Assembly: GCF_014837245.1 (NCBI RefSeq)
Contig: NZ_JACYFU010000002.1
Span: 744,001-808,000 of the forward strand
Reading direction: 5' to 3'
Length of the DNA: 64,000 bases
DNA from: Devosia oryzisoli
GTDB lineage: Bacteria; Pseudomonadota; Alphaproteobacteria; Rhizobiales; Devosiaceae
Part shown: positions 45,377 through 56,643 of the stretch, in pieces
How the letters are laid out: every line of letters starts with the position of its first letter
Position numbering within the stretch: the first letter of the stretch is position 1
Position numbers and translations under genes: made by a program
Notes under the pieces: generated by a model
What the model was told of the DNA's origin: nothing
Seen by the model: the letters and a program-made list of their open reading frames with translations, nothing else
Databases searched by the model: none

Positions 45377-46143
45377 GGAGATACTCCAGATAGTTTGAGG
45401 AGGGCAGGCAGCGCCAGGAAGACACCGGTCAACAAAAGCAGGAAAAAGGCGACGCGTCGTATGGCCAGCGGGGAGAGCGGCGGCGGCCAGCGCTTGGCGG
45501 CGAAGGTGAGAACCATGACGGCAGGTGCCGCCACAAGGGCCCAGGCAGCGGCGCGTCCGGGCCAGTTCCCCGATACCCCTACCAGAACGAGCCGTAGGAC
45601 CGCGTTGATGGCAAACACCAGAACCAGGGTCTGGCGGACGACCGCATGTGGTAACGGTTGGCGATACATGTGGTAGATGAGGGGCGGGCCCGCCGTCGAG
45701 AACATCCCACCCAAGATCCCTGCCAGCGCTCCGGCGACCACAAAAGAGGGAGGGCGGGACAGGTGCTGGCGTGGATGCGGCCGAAGAGAGAGCTGTATGC
45801 TTGCTCCAATGATCACGACACCCAGCAGCAGGCGCAGGCCATCCAGATTTGTATCAGCCAGATACTCAAGCAGCCAATAGCCGCCCACAAGCATCATGAG
45901 GCTGGGTCCGATGATGAGGCGGAACTGATCCCATGCAACATCCCGCCAGCCCCGGGCCAGCATCTGGATAGCATTGATCAGCGTCAAAAGGCCGACGACA
46001 ACTGCGGCATCCGGAAGAGGAATGAGGTTCAGCATCGCGATGCCGGCCATCATCAGCAAGCCGAAGGCGAAGCCGGTCATGGTCTGGATGTAGGCCGCCA
46101 GGCCAGCGAGCAGGAACAGCCAAACCAGATTGGTCCAGTCCAC
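45373..46143 (-). CDS. TauE/SafE family exporter, likely sulfolactate exporter
   Basis: 256 residues from GTG 46143, one base behind the sulfoquinovosidase stop, seven to eight hydrophobic helices. TauE/SafE repeats: YIQTMTGFAFGLLMMAGIAML and ALAGILGGMFSTAGPPLIYHMY. The family exports sulfite and organosulfonates; in sulfoglycolytic operons a member is proposed to export sulfolactate. Frame upstream of 46143 is a shadow of the glucosidase gene. Confidence 0.86.
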   Translation of the reverse strand: MDWTNLVWLFLLAGLAAYIQTMTGFAFGLLMMAGIAMLNLIPLPDAAVVVGLLTLINAIQMLARGWRDVAWDQFRLIIGPSLMMLVGGYWLLEYLADTNLDGLRLLLGVVIIGASIQLSLRPHPRQHLSRPPSFVVAGALAGILGGMFSTAGPPLIYHMYRQPLPHAVVRQTLVLVFAINAVLRLVLVGVSGNWPGRAAAWALVAAPAVMVLTFAAKRWPPPLSPLAIRRVAFFLLLLTGVFLALPALLKLSGVSP

Positions 46144-46144
46144 C

Positions 46145-48136
46145 TCAGAGATTCCGCAGCCGAGCAAACAGATCGGCCATGGCGGCGTCTTCAGCATAGA
46201 AGACGGCCGGTTGGCACAGGGGTGCGGCGACCGTGACCGCGGCACCTCCCCGATACGCCTGCCCGGTCCAGGCATGAACCCACTGCCGGCCGGAGGGAAG
46301 ATGGACGGTTCGATCCTTCTCTCCGGGGCGCCAAACCGGAGCGACGAGCATGTCGGCGCCATAGAGATACGCGTCCTGGATCGTGTAGGTCGCCGGATCG
46401 TCCTCGTGATGGAGGAACAGAGGCCGCTGCACCGGCAGGCCGCGCGCAACAGCCTCCGCAGACAGAGTGCGCAGATAGGGCGCAAGGTGCACGTAGATCG
46501 CGGTCATCCGGGCGAAATGGCTCAGGACCTCGGGGTCCTGATCGATCTGAAGGTTTTCCGCCGGCCGATTGCCCTCATGGCTGCGCATCACAGGAGTAAA
46601 GGCCGCCATTTCCGCCCACCGCATCAGCAGTTCGGGTGTCCGAACATTGCCGAAAAGACTGGTGTAGCCACCAATATCGGAGTGGTGATAGGCGTTCCCG
46701 AGGAGGCCGGAAGAAAGTGCCGCGCAGATAACGGTCACCAGCCCGTCATGGCGCGAAAAATCGACTGACTGATCACCGCCCCAGAGGAGCGGACAGTGAG
46801 CACCGACACCGGTAAAGCCGGCGCGCATGAAGAACAGGGCCTCCCCGGTCTTGCCGCGACTGGCGACGGCCCGCGCGTTCACTTCAGCCCAAAGCGTCGG
46901 CCAGGCGTTGTGCATCAGGCGGGCATCAACGCCATTGGCAAGCGTCACGTCGATTGGCAGGTATTCACCGAAGTCTGCCATCCAGCCGGAAAGGCCGAAG
47001 TCGAGCATACTCTGCCCGATGACCCGCTCGGCAAACCAGTCGCTGGCCTTGGGGTTGGTGAAGTCGACGACGCCGCAGTCGAACTCACCGAAATCGACCA
47101 GGGCCGTCTGGTTATCGGCATTCTTGGCGAAATAGCCTGCCTCTTCGGCTTCGACGAACAGGGGGCCATCAGCGCAAAGGTAAGGGTTCACATAGCCGAG
47201 GAAACGGATATCGCGGTCCGCCAGTTCAGCGATGCGTTGGCGCAGGTTCGGGTAGCGTTCGTCATTGGCCTGCCAATCCCAGAACAGGCGCGCTCCGAAT
47301 GTCGTGTGGCGCAGGCCCACCCAGTCTTCGCACCAAAGTCCGGACACTTTCACACCGGCCGCCAGGAAATTTTCCAGCCGTTCAAACGAGTTGACGCCGT
47401 CCTTGAGGCCGACGATGGCACCGTTATAAATCCAGTCGGGCAGTGGCGGTTGACGTCCGAACCGAAGCGAAAGTCGTTCGACCAGCTCGATAAAGCTTGG
47501 CGCAGCGAAGAACTCGATCCGCTCCGGTACCGCCCAGACCTCGATTTCGTGCACTTGCTCCTGGCGGAAATCAAACGCTGAATAGGCGGTCGTTTCCAGA
47601 TGCAGCGCATAACGGCGCGACGAGAGATAGGTGGGCTGGGGGTAGTTGGTGTTGTAGTAGTCGCCACCGGACTTGCCCGTCACGTCCGCCTTGAAGGTGA
47701 TTTCCGTCGTCTTGTCCCGCCCTACGCCGGGCTCGGACGTCCAAAGGGGGAAGCGTCGGCCTCGCATGTCGAAATACGACATCTGCTCTCCGCCGCCCCA
47801 GACATGCTCGTCCCTCTCGGCCGCAATGCGCAGCCACACGCGGTTGATCGAGCGGTCCGGAGCCTCAAAGTCAAGGGTGCTTTCCCCGACGCTAAGCACC
47901 AGACGGACCGGCTGACCCTCCGCCGCCGAAAAAGAGATGGTCTTGCCAGAAATCCGGGCATAACGCAGCGGACTGCGTTCGGTCACATAGTCCTCGATAT
48001 CGAAATTGCCCCGATACATGTCCATCCGGGCATCGCCTTGCCCCACAAAGAGGCAAGGTGCGTCGCCGGAATGGTCAATGAGCACACGGCCCTTGAGGGA
48101 AAGGGTGAAGCCGGACGGAGTCTGGGTGATCTGCAT
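46145..48136 (-). CDS. yihQ: Sulfoquinovosidase, GH31
   Basis: 663 residues, close to YihQ throughout: GGGEQMSYFDMRGRRFPLWT, EDWVGLRHTTFGARL (the sulfonate-binding Trp and Arg), nucleophile Asp in WMADFGEYLPID, acid/base Asp in WGGDQSVD, HHSDIGGYTSLFG and HEGNRPAENLQ. Cleaves sulfoquinovosyl glycerol to sulfoquinovose and glycerol. The WAQDW of E. coli YihQ reads WCEDW here, a Glu as in the Agrobacterium-type enzymes. No signal peptide, so it is cytoplasmic and acts after ABC import of the intact glycoside. Confidence 0.92.
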   Translation of the reverse strand: MQITQTPSGFTLSLKGRVLIDHSGDAPCLFVGQGDARMDMYRGNFDIEDYVTERSPLRYARISGKTISFSAAEGQPVRLVLSVGESTLDFEAPDRSINRVWLRIAAERDEHVWGGGEQMSYFDMRGRRFPLWTSEPGVGRDKTTEITFKADVTGKSGGDYYNTNYPQPTYLSSRRYALHLETTAYSAFDFRQEQVHEIEVWAVPERIEFFAAPSFIELVERLSLRFGRQPPLPDWIYNGAIVGLKDGVNSFERLENFLAAGVKVSGLWCEDWVGLRHTTFGARLFWDWQANDERYPNLRQRIAELADRDIRFLGYVNPYLCADGPLFVEAEEAGYFAKNADNQTALVDFGEFDCGVVDFTNPKASDWFAERVIGQSMLDFGLSGWMADFGEYLPIDVTLANGVDARLMHNAWPTLWAEVNARAVASRGKTGEALFFMRAGFTGVGAHCPLLWGGDQSVDFSRHDGLVTVICAALSSGLLGNAYHHSDIGGYTSLFGNVRTPELLMRWAEMAAFTPVMRSHEGNRPAENLQIDQDPEVLSHFARMTAIYVHLAPYLRTLSAEAVARGLPVQRPLFLHHEDDPATYTIQDAYLYGADMLVAPVWRPGEKDRTVHLPSGRQWVHAWTGQAYRGGAAVTVAAPLCQPAVFYAEDAAMADLFARLRNL

Positions 48137-48143
48137 GTCGTTC

Positions 48144-48908
48144 TCAGTTCTGCGTCAAGCCGGCATCGACGATGAAATTGGCGCCCGTGCAACCGCTGCT
48201 TTCGTCGGAGCCCAGGAACAGGGCCATGCGAGCCACGTGAGTGGCGTCGAGGCGGAACTTGAGCGCCTGCAGGTCAATGAAGCTCTGGTTCAATTCGGGG
48301 GTCAGCCACAATCTCTCCTGCCGCTCGGTCAGGATGGCGCCCGGGACGATACAGTTGACACGGACGTTGTGCTCGCCGAGTTCCCTGGCCAACGATCGGG
48401 TCATCCCGTTGATGGCGGCCTTGGCGGTGGTATAGCCGATCATGTTGGGCCGCCCGCGCATCCATGACACGGATCCAAGCATGATGATGCTCCCCCCACC
48501 CCGGGCGCTCATGCCCGGCACCACAGCCTGAGTGGCGAAAAACTGGTGATCGAGGTTGAGGGCCAGCGTCCGGCGCCAGCTGTCGGGGTCGACATCGCCG
48601 ACCGCATGCCGGTCATCCTTGCCGGCGTTGTTGATGAGGACGTCGATGCCGCCCAGCTTACCCTCGATGGTCGCGATGGTGCTGCGGAGGGCGGCAATAT
48701 CGGTGAGGTCGCAGCGATGGAACGCCGTACCGGTGTCCCGCGCTGTGCGCTCCCCCGCCTCGGTGTCAATATCGATGAAAGCGACGCGGGCGCCTTGGGC
48801 GGCATAGGCTTTGACCATCTCCTGGCCCAGCCCGGAAGCTCCGCCGGTGATCAGGACTGCGCGATCCTGGAGCGAACCGTATTGGACGGTAGCGTAGGGC
48901 GAGGTCAT
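48144..48908 (-). CDS. SDR oxidoreductase, likely sulfoquinovose 1-dehydrogenase
   Basis: 254 residues. TGGASGLG nucleotide site with an acidic residue ending strand two (VAFIDIDTE), which favours NAD; NNAG; Ser in MLGSVSWMRG; YTTAK; C-terminal FIVDAGLTQN. Sugar-1-dehydrogenase-like. In sulfo-ED an SDR oxidises sulfoquinovose to 6-deoxy-6-sulfo-gluconolactone; position between lactonase and sulfoquinovosidase supports this. Confidence 0.88.
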   Translation of the reverse strand: MTSPYATVQYGSLQDRAVLITGGASGLGQEMVKAYAAQGARVAFIDIDTEAGERTARDTGTAFHRCDLTDIAALRSTIATIEGKLGGIDVLINNAGKDDRHAVGDVDPDSWRRTLALNLDHQFFATQAVVPGMSARGGGSIIMLGSVSWMRGRPNMIGYTTAKAAINGMTRSLARELGEHNVRVNCIVPGAILTERQERLWLTPELNQSFIDLQALKFRLDATHVARMALFLGSDESSGCTGANFIVDAGLTQN

Positions 48909-48916
48909 TGGGTTGC

Positions 48917-49804
48917 CTATCTTGCAGTAACGTCAAAGAGTGGCTTTTCCAGTCCTGGCACGTCCACGGTCATGGCAAACAGGCCGCCTGACTGCGGGTA
49001 CGCTTCGAGCTCTTCGGTCGAACGATCGGATCGAGCGGATGTCACAAAGAGCGTTCTGCGGTCGTCCCCGCCGAATGCCACCATGGTCGGGCAGAAAGCG
49101 GGCACAGGGAACTCGGCGAGAAGCCGCCCGTCCGGGGCATAACGCTGCACCCTGCTGCCTTCGAAAAGGGCCGTCCAGTAGCAACCTTCGACATCCACTG
49201 CGGCACCGTCAGGGCGCCCCTTTTCATTCCCCTTCGGGTGAAATCGGATGAAATCCCGCGTACCACTGATCGTCCCTGTCGCCAGATCATAATCATGCGC
49301 GTAAACGACGTAGCGCAGCGTGTCGGAGTGATAAAGCGTCGTCCCGTCGGGAGAAAAGGCGGTGCCGTTGGATGTGAGAAGGCCGTCCCTGAGCAAGCGG
49401 AGCCCGCTGCTGGAAAGACAATAGAGGGCAGCTGTTCCTTCTGCCCGTGTCTCATCGACGGTGCCGGCCACAAAGCGCCCCGCCGGGTCCACCGTGCCGT
49501 CGTTAAAGCGGCTGGTAGCGAGGTTCTCAGGATTGTCCGCCAGCTTGCGCCGGACCTGTCCATCGGTGCCGACGAGCCAGATTCCGGAACGCAGCCCGGC
49601 AACAAAGCCGCCTCCCTTGGCCAGCCCGATACAACTCACTTCCTCGGGCAGCAGGACACTCGAATGGTCGCGTGATATTGGATCATAGCGATGGATCCGG
49701 CATTGCTTGATGTCGACGAAGTAGAGCACCTTATCTTCCGTGCACCATAGGGGACACTCCCCCAGTGCGGCCTTGACGTCGAGAACCAGCGAGAACCCGT
49801 GCAT
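48917..49804 (-). CDS. SMP-30/gluconolactonase family, likely sulfogluconolactonase
   Basis: 295 residues from ATG 49804. Six-bladed propeller with metal ligands in LGECPLWCTEDKVLYFVDI (Glu near the N terminus), SRFNDGTVDPAGRFVAGT (Asn) and TAFSPDGTTLYHSDT (Asp), as in gluconolactonases. Opens the sulfogluconolactone made by the SDR. Five bases behind the aldolase gene. Confidence 0.9.
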   Translation of the reverse strand: MHGFSLVLDVKAALGECPLWCTEDKVLYFVDIKQCRIHRYDPISRDHSSVLLPEEVSCIGLAKGGGFVAGLRSGIWLVGTDGQVRRKLADNPENLATSRFNDGTVDPAGRFVAGTVDETRAEGTAALYCLSSSGLRLLRDGLLTSNGTAFSPDGTTLYHSDTLRYVVYAHDYDLATGTISGTRDFIRFHPKGNEKGRPDGAAVDVEGCYWTALFEGSRVQRYAPDGRLLAEFPVPAFCPTMVAFGGDDRRTLFVTSARSDRSTEELEAYPQSGGLFAMTVDVPGLEKPLFDVTAR

Positions 49805-49809
49805 GGCCG

Positions 49810-50613
49810 TCAATAGGCCGCCGCTGGGGCAACAGGGGCGTCTTCGGGAGCCCCCTTTACCTGCGACAACCACTCACTGCCGCGACCGATCATCATGGCC
49901 ATGTCCGATGCCATGGCGGCGAAGGAATAGCCGTAGCCGAGGAACCGTCGGACCATCTCGGGATTGGGCCCGACGATACCGATCGGCTTTCCGGCCGCCG
50001 CGCAGTCCTTGGCGGCCTTGGCGATCAGGGCCTGCACCTCGGCATGACCGATATCGCCGATATGCCCCATAGCGGCGGACAGGTCTCCGGGCCCCACGAA
50101 AAGGGCGTTTACCCCATCAACTGCGGCGATCTCGGGCATACGCTCGATCGCCTCCGGCGTCTCGAGCTGAACGATCGTGTAGGCCTGACCGTTGGCGCGT
50201 CGAAAATAGTCACTGGCCCGGCCGAAGCGGGAGGCTCTGTGGACCGCCGCCACACCTCGCGCCCCATCGGGCGGATAACGCATGGAGGCCGAAGCTTCGC
50301 GAGCCTCCTCGGCGGTCTGGACGAAAGGCAGCATCAGCGTCTGTGCACCTGCATCCATGGCGCGCTTGATGAGCACCCGATCGTTCCAGGCAAGCCGCAC
50401 AACAGGCTCTGCCGGGGTGCAGCCGATTGCCCGCAAGAGCTGCGCCAGGTCAGCGATCTCGATGGGGACATGCTCCATGTCCACCACCAGAAAATCGAAC
50501 CCGCAATAGCCCATGGCCTCCGCAGTCGCAGGTGCACCCGACATCAGCCAGGTGCCGAGCGGCGTCGTGGTGCCGCTTTCCATCCAGCTTTTGAAGCGGT
50601 TGGTGATGTCCAT
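49810..50613 (-). CDS. HpcH/HpaI-type aldolase, likely KDSG aldolase
   Basis: 267 residues from ATG 50613. Class II aldolase with catalytic His in VVDMEHVP, metal Glu in VQLETPEAI, metal Asp in VGPGDLSAAMG and RGVAAVHRASRFG. In sulfo-ED it splits 2-keto-3,6-dideoxy-6-sulfogluconate into pyruvate and 3-sulfolactaldehyde. Adjacent to the dehydratase that makes this substrate. Confidence 0.9.
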   Translation of the reverse strand: MDITNRFKSWMESGTTTPLGTWLMSGAPATAEAMGYCGFDFLVVDMEHVPIEIADLAQLLRAIGCTPAEPVVRLAWNDRVLIKRAMDAGAQTLMLPFVQTAEEAREASASMRYPPDGARGVAAVHRASRFGRASDYFRRANGQAYTIVQLETPEAIERMPEIAAVDGVNALFVGPGDLSAAMGHIGDIGHAEVQALIAKAAKDCAAAGKPIGIVGPNPEMVRRFLGYGYSFAAMASDMAMMIGRGSEWLSQVKGAPEDAPVAPAAAY

Positions 50614-50624
50614 CTCAAGTTTCC

Positions 50625-52370
50625 TCAATAGATCACGGGCTCGGCAACCGGATCGCCCCTGGACAGGAAGTCGAAGTCGCAACCCTCGTCGGCCTGGCTG
50701 ACATGCTGCTGATAGAGCGCCGCAAAAGAGCGTCCATACCTGACAGCGGTGGGGACCCATGCCGCCCGCCGGCGAGAGAGCTCTGTCTCTTCAACGAGCA
50801 TGTTCAGCGTGCCGGCGCGCACATCGAGCTCGATCAGGTCGCCCGTCTGGACCAGGGCTAGAGGGCCACCAACGGCCGCCTCAGGTGTCACATGCAGGAT
50901 GCAGGTGCCGTAATGCGTGCCGCTCATCCGTCCGTCGCAGATGCGGACCATGTCCCGCACGCCCTGCATCAGCAGTTTTTTCGGGATCGGCAGGTTGCCC
51001 CATTCAGGCATGCCGGGCGCACCGACCGGCCCGGCATTACGCAGGATGATCACGGTGTTCTCGGTGATATCGAGGTCCGGATCGTCCAAAGTCCTGTTCA
51101 TGTCACCGGGATTGTCGAACACGATCGCTGGCCCGACATGCCGCAGGAACTTCGGATTGGCAGCCGAAGATTTCATCACCGCGCCACTGGGCGAGAGATT
51201 GCCCCGCAGGACAGCAAGCGTCTTGCCTTTCGAGAGCGGCACAATCGGGTCATCCTCGCCCCGGATAACATCGTCATTCCAGCACTCCGCTCCGGCCAGG
51301 TTCTCGCCCAGCGTCCTGCCGTTCACCGTCGGGCGCGTCAGGTCGAGGTGGCGCGAGAGCTTGTTGAGCTGGGCCAGAATGCCGCCGGCGAAATAGAAAT
51401 CTTCCATCAGATATTGGCCGGAGGGGAACAGGTTCGCACAGACGGGCACTCGCTCCGCAACCTCTGCCATGTCGTCGAGCGTCAGGTTCACGCCGGCACG
51501 GCGCGCCATGGCCACCAGATGGACCGCGGCATTGGTCGAGCCACCCAGGGCCATATAGGCGACCAGGCCATTGTTGAAGCTGGCCCTGTCGAGCAGGTCC
51601 GAGGGCTTGAGATCTGCCCAGACCATCTCGACGATCCGCACCCCGCAGGCCGAGGCCATGCGGGTATGGCCGGAGTCCACCGCAGGGATCGAGGAAGCAC
51701 CAGGCAAGGTCAGCCCCATCGCATCCACGATGGATGTCATCGTGGAAGCCGTTCCCATGGTATTGCAGGTGCCGATGGAGCGCGTCATGCGGCTCTCGAG
51801 GTCTACCCAGTCGTCCTGCGTGATGTTGCCTGCCCGCAGTTCGTCCCAGTACTTCTTGGTATGGGTGCCGGCTCCGGTCTTTTGACCGCGCCATTGGCCG
51901 TTGGCCATCGGTCCGGCCGGGCAGAAGATGATGGGGAGATCCATGGAAATCGCGCCCATCAGCAGTCCGGGTGTAGACTTGTCGCAGCCCCCCAAAAGCA
52001 CCGCCCCATCGACGGGATGGGATCGCAGCAACTCCTCGCATTCCATCGCCAGGAAGTTGCGGTAGAGCATGGTGGATGGCTTGACCATCACCTCGCCGAC
52101 GGAAAGCGCGGGCAGTTCCACAGGGTAGCCACCAGCCTGCCAGATGCCGCGCTTGACCGCCTCTGCCCGGTCGCGCAGGTGCGCGTGGCAAGGGCTCATT
52201 TCGCTCCAGGTATTGATGATCGCGATCACCGGCCGATTCATGAACTCGTCGCGCCGCATGCCCATCTGCTGAGTCCGCTGGCGGTGCGCGAAGCCGCGCA
52301 TGTCATCGGAGGCGAACCAGCGCTGGCTGCGCAGCTCCGAAATGTCTCGGCGTCCGGTCATGGTAGTCAT
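50625..52370 (-). CDS. IlvD/Edd family dehydratase, likely sulfogluconate dehydratase
   Basis: 581 residues. Fe-S cysteines are in SPCHAHL, LLGGCDKSTPG and SIGTCNTMGTAST; C-terminal ICDGRMSGTHYGTCILHVTPEAAVGG. The RSQRWF opening resembles the sugar-acid dehydratases (arabinonate/gluconate) rather than biosynthetic IlvD. Removes water from sulfogluconate to give KDSG. ATG overlaps the permease stop by four bases. Confidence 0.9.
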   Translation of the reverse strand: MTTMTGRRDISELRSQRWFASDDMRGFAHRQRTQQMGMRRDEFMNRPVIAIINTWSEMSPCHAHLRDRAEAVKRGIWQAGGYPVELPALSVGEVMVKPSTMLYRNFLAMECEELLRSHPVDGAVLLGGCDKSTPGLLMGAISMDLPIIFCPAGPMANGQWRGQKTGAGTHTKKYWDELRAGNITQDDWVDLESRMTRSIGTCNTMGTASTMTSIVDAMGLTLPGASSIPAVDSGHTRMASACGVRIVEMVWADLKPSDLLDRASFNNGLVAYMALGGSTNAAVHLVAMARRAGVNLTLDDMAEVAERVPVCANLFPSGQYLMEDFYFAGGILAQLNKLSRHLDLTRPTVNGRTLGENLAGAECWNDDVIRGEDDPIVPLSKGKTLAVLRGNLSPSGAVMKSSAANPKFLRHVGPAIVFDNPGDMNRTLDDPDLDITENTVIILRNAGPVGAPGMPEWGNLPIPKKLLMQGVRDMVRICDGRMSGTHYGTCILHVTPEAAVGGPLALVQTGDLIELDVRAGTLNMLVEETELSRRRAAWVPTAVRYGRSFAALYQQHVSQADEGCDFDFLSRGDPVAEPVIY

Positions 52371-53227
52371 CCCTTAATGCCGCCCGAGGTCAGTCCGGAT
52401 ACGACACGCTCCTGGAAGATCACGATCAGGATCGCAACCGGCACGATGCCGACCACGAGCGCGGCCGAGATCACTGGCCAGGGGAAGGTGAACTCGCCCT
52501 GGTAGAGCTGGATTCCCACCGGCAGCGTGCGCAGATTGGGGCTGGAATTGAACGACAATGCGAGCAGAAACTCGTCCCAGGCATTGACGAAAGCCAGAAT
52601 ACCGGCCGTGAACACGCCTGGGGCGGCCAGCGGCACGACCACCTTGAAAAGCGCGCCGATACGGGTGCAACCATCGATCATGGCGGCATTCTCAAGATCG
52701 CGCGGAATGCCCTCGAAGAACGAGACCAGCATCAGGGTGCAGATCGGCAGGCTGAGCACAGTGTAGGGCAGCACCAGCGCCGTCCAGCTGTTGAGCAGGT
52801 TCAGCGCCCGCATGATCTCGAACAGCGGCACCAGCAGGGTCACCAGGGGGAACGTGGAAACGGCGATGATCAATGACAGAATGAGGCCGCGATACCGCAG
52901 ATTCAGTCTTGCCAGGGCATAGGCCGCCAGCACCGACACCAACAGGGTGAGGGCAGTGGAGAGAAGGGCTACGGCGAAGCTGTTGAACAGGAACAATCCC
53001 AGGGGCTGGTCCGAAAAGGCCTGGACGTAGTTCTGGATCGTCGGGTCGGAGGGCAGCCAGGTTATCGGTTGCTGCGTCAGTTCCGGTTCAAGCTTGAGCG
53101 AGGTGAACAGGATCCAGAGCGCCGGGAAAAATCCATTGGTCAACAGGATAAGGCCAACAATCAGACGCAGAGGCGTTCCCGAAAGAAGGGAATCGACGGG
53201 GGAGGCGGAGATGGCGGACGAGCGCAT
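52367..53227 (-). CDS. Sugar-type ABC permease (MalG type), sulfoquinovose operon
   Basis: 286 residues, six helices beginning LRLIVGLILLTNGFFPALWILFTSL. EAA loop RDLENAAMIDGCTRIGALFKVVVPLAAPG. Importer subunit for sulfoquinovose or its glycerol glycoside, four bases after the partner permease. Confidence 0.92.
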   Translation of the reverse strand: MRSSAISASPVDSLLSGTPLRLIVGLILLTNGFFPALWILFTSLKLEPELTQQPITWLPSDPTIQNYVQAFSDQPLGLFLFNSFAVALLSTALTLLVSVLAAYALARLNLRYRGLILSLIIAVSTFPLVTLLVPLFEIMRALNLLNSWTALVLPYTVLSLPICTLMLVSFFEGIPRDLENAAMIDGCTRIGALFKVVVPLAAPGVFTAGILAFVNAWDEFLLALSFNSSPNLRTLPVGIQLYQGEFTFPWPVISAALVVGIVPVAILIVIFQERVVSGLTSGGIKG

Positions 53228-53231
53228 GGCT

Positions 53232-54170
53232 TTACCCCTTGGTCCGGATCATGCGGAGATAGACCGCTGTTACGCACATCGAGAGGGCGAACATCACCAC
53301 CGCCAGCGCCGAGCCGTAGCCCAGGTCGAGAAAGGAAACGGTGTTCTGGTGGATGTACATCGCCAGCGTCGCCGTGGATGTACCGGGGCCACCATTGGTC
53401 ATCATGTAGGGAATGTCGAACGTCTGCAGAGCGGTGATCGTGCGGAAGATCAGCGCCACCACGATCGATGGCTTGAGCAGCGGCAGGGTGATCTCGAAGA
53501 ACTGGCGGATCCGCCCTGCGCCATCGACGTCGGCGGCCTCGTAAAGCGAGCGGGGGATGGTCTGCAGCCCCGCAAGGATGATCAGAGCCATGAAGGAGGA
53601 GGTCTTCCAGATGATGGTGAGACAGATGGCTGCCATCGCCCATTGCGGGGAGTTGAACCAGATAATGGGCTCGACGCCAAAACGCCCGAGGACGTCGTTG
53701 ACCACGCCATATTCGGAGTGGAAGAACCAGGCAAAGATCAGGCCCGCAAAGGAGAGCGGCAGGGCCCACGGAATGAGCAGGGACAGGCGCACGGGCCACT
53801 GCCGGCGAAACGGCAGGTTTGCCATCAAGGCCAGGGCCAGGCCGACCACCAGGGCACCCGGGACCGTCACGAATGTGATCAGGACGGTGTTGCCCGTAGT
53901 CTGCCAGAAAACCGGATCTTCCAGCATGAACTGAAAGTTCTCGAAACCAACGAATTCCGCGGGAAGGCCGGAGGTCAGAGACAGGTTGAAGAAGCTGGTG
54001 TAGATCAGCCGGCAGACCGGATAGACGATGATCATCGCCAGGAGGACGGCGGCCGGCGCCAGAAGCAGCACCGCCAGAGCGCGGTCGCTGGGATCGAAAT
54101 ATCGAACCCACCAAGGCGTGACATTCCCGTCTATCGTGCGACTGCTTTTGGTGCTGCCGGTCATGGTCAT
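53232..54170 (-). CDS. Sugar-type ABC permease (MalF type), sulfoquinovose operon
   Basis: 312 residues, first helix [26 protein letters not shown] loop [29 protein letters not shown]. Start ATG 54170; a second ATG two codons later is possible. Pairs with the next permease. Confidence 0.92.
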   Translation of the reverse strand: MTMTGSTKSSRTIDGNVTPWWVRYFDPSDRALAVLLLAPAAVLLAMIIVYPVCRLIYTSFFNLSLTSGLPAEFVGFENFQFMLEDPVFWQTTGNTVLITFVTVPGALVVGLALALMANLPFRRQWPVRLSLLIPWALPLSFAGLIFAWFFHSEYGVVNDVLGRFGVEPIIWFNSPQWAMAAICLTIIWKTSSFMALIILAGLQTIPRSLYEAADVDGAGRIRQFFEITLPLLKPSIVVALIFRTITALQTFDIPYMMTNGGPGTSTATLAMYIHQNTVSFLDLGYGSALAVVMFALSMCVTAVYLRMIRTKG

Positions 54171-54194
54171 GTCGTGGGTCCTGATTTCCGGGGA

Positions 54195-54218
54195 GGCGCG
54201 GCAGGCTCCCGCCGCGCC
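54195..54218 (-). other. Hairpin between binding-protein and permease genes
   Basis: Stem GGCGCGGC / GCCGCGCC with an eight-base loop in the 59-base gap after the binding-protein stop, without a T-run. Third instance of the same arrangement in this window (see 19627 and 24113). Confidence 0.6.
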
Positions 54219-54229
54219 CCTGTTATGGA

Positions 54230-55510
<1,281 letters not shown>

Positions 55511-56584
55511 TTAGACGATGGCGCGCTCCGTGGCGGCATCGAATAGGTGAATTTTCGAAGGATCGACGCCGAAGGACATCTGCTGCCCAGGCGTCGGCCG
55601 CACGTCCGGCGGCATCCGCGCCGTCAGCGTCGCATCGCCAAGCCGGAAGTGGACAAGCGTATCAGACCCCAGCGGTTCGACGACGAGAACCTGACCATCG
55701 AGGCGCGGAACGTCAGCCACCGCGGGCACGAAATGCTCCGGACGAATGCCAACGACCAGTTCCCGCCCATCGGCCAACGCCCCCGAATGTCTCGCCCCCT
55801 CCAGAGGAAGGCTGTCAGTAGGCGTCAGCACCACGCGCTGGCCCTCCACACGCCCTTTGGTGAAGTTCATGGCCGGGGAGCCGACAAAGCCTCCAACGAA
55901 CACGCTGGCCGGCTGGTTGTAGACCTCGTCCGGCGTACCCACCTGCTCGATATCGCCGCCGCGCAGGATGACGATGCGATCGGCCAGCGTCATCGCCTCG
56001 ACCTGATCATGGGTGACGTAGATAATCGTCGTGCCGATCTGCTGGTGCAGCTTCTTGATTTCGGTGCGAACTTCTCCACGAAGCTTGGCATCGAGATTGG
56101 ACAGCGGCTCATCGAACAGGAAGACTTTGGGCCGGCGCACAATCGCCCGCCCCATTGCGACGCGCTGCCGCTGACCACCCGAGAGCTGGCTGGGGCGACG
56201 ATCAAGAAGTTGAGTAATCCCAAGCATCTGCGCCGCCTCTGCGATGCGCGACCGGGTTTCTTCCACGCTGACGCCACGAACCTTCAGGCTAAACGCCATG
56301 TTCTCGTAGACGGTCTTATGGGGATAGAGCGCGTAGTCCTGGAAGACCATGGCAATGTCGCGCTCGCGCGGCGCCAGGTCGTTGACCACCCTGTCGCCAA
56401 TGACCACCTCGCCCGAGGAGATGGGCTCCAGTCCCGCCAGCATGCGCAGCGTGGTGGACTTGCCGCAGCCCGACGGTCCGACCAGGACCACGAACTCCTT
56501 ATCGGCAATCTGGAGATCGATGTTTTTGACGATCTGCAGGGCGCCGTAACTCTTGCCGAGCTTGCGGAAGCTTACCGATGCCAT
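55511..56584 (-). CDS. ABC ATP-binding protein (UgpC/MalK type), sulfoquinovose operon
   Basis: 357 residues from ATG 56584 (TTTGGAGGATCAA ahead). Walker [49 protein letters not shown] and a MalK-type C-terminal domain (TPDEVYNQPASVFVGGFVGSPAMN). First gene of the 11-gene operon, an unusual place for the ATPase, so all subunits and enzymes depend on the promoter in 56585-56784. Confidence 0.93.
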   Translation of the reverse strand: MASVSFRKLGKSYGALQIVKNIDLQIADKEFVVLVGPSGCGKSTTLRMLAGLEPISSGEVVIGDRVVNDLAPRERDIAMVFQDYALYPHKTVYENMAFSLKVRGVSVEETRSRIAEAAQMLGITQLLDRRPSQLSGGQRQRVAMGRAIVRRPKVFLFDEPLSNLDAKLRGEVRTEIKKLHQQIGTTIIYVTHDQVEAMTLADRIVILRGGDIEQVGTPDEVYNQPASVFVGGFVGSPAMNFTKGRVEGQRVVLTPTDSLPLEGARHSGALADGRELVVGIRPEHFVPAVADVPRLDGQVLVVEPLGSDTLVHFRLGDATLTARMPPDVRPTPGQQMSFGVDPSKIHLFDAATERAIV

Positions 56585-56643
56585 TTGATCCTCCAAAGGG
56601 CCGGCGTAACCGGCGCCGCTTTCGCAGTTAGCTGCAAAAATAA

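Noticed and set aside
46145..48136. Ordinary GH31 alpha-glucosidase
   Set aside because: The sulfonate-binding WxG-R segment and the long YihQ-like C-terminal half, together with sulfo-ED neighbours, favour sulfoquinovosidase.
50625..52370. Branched-chain amino acid dehydratase IlvD
   Set aside because: Opening and context match sugar-acid dehydratases in a sulfo-ED operon.
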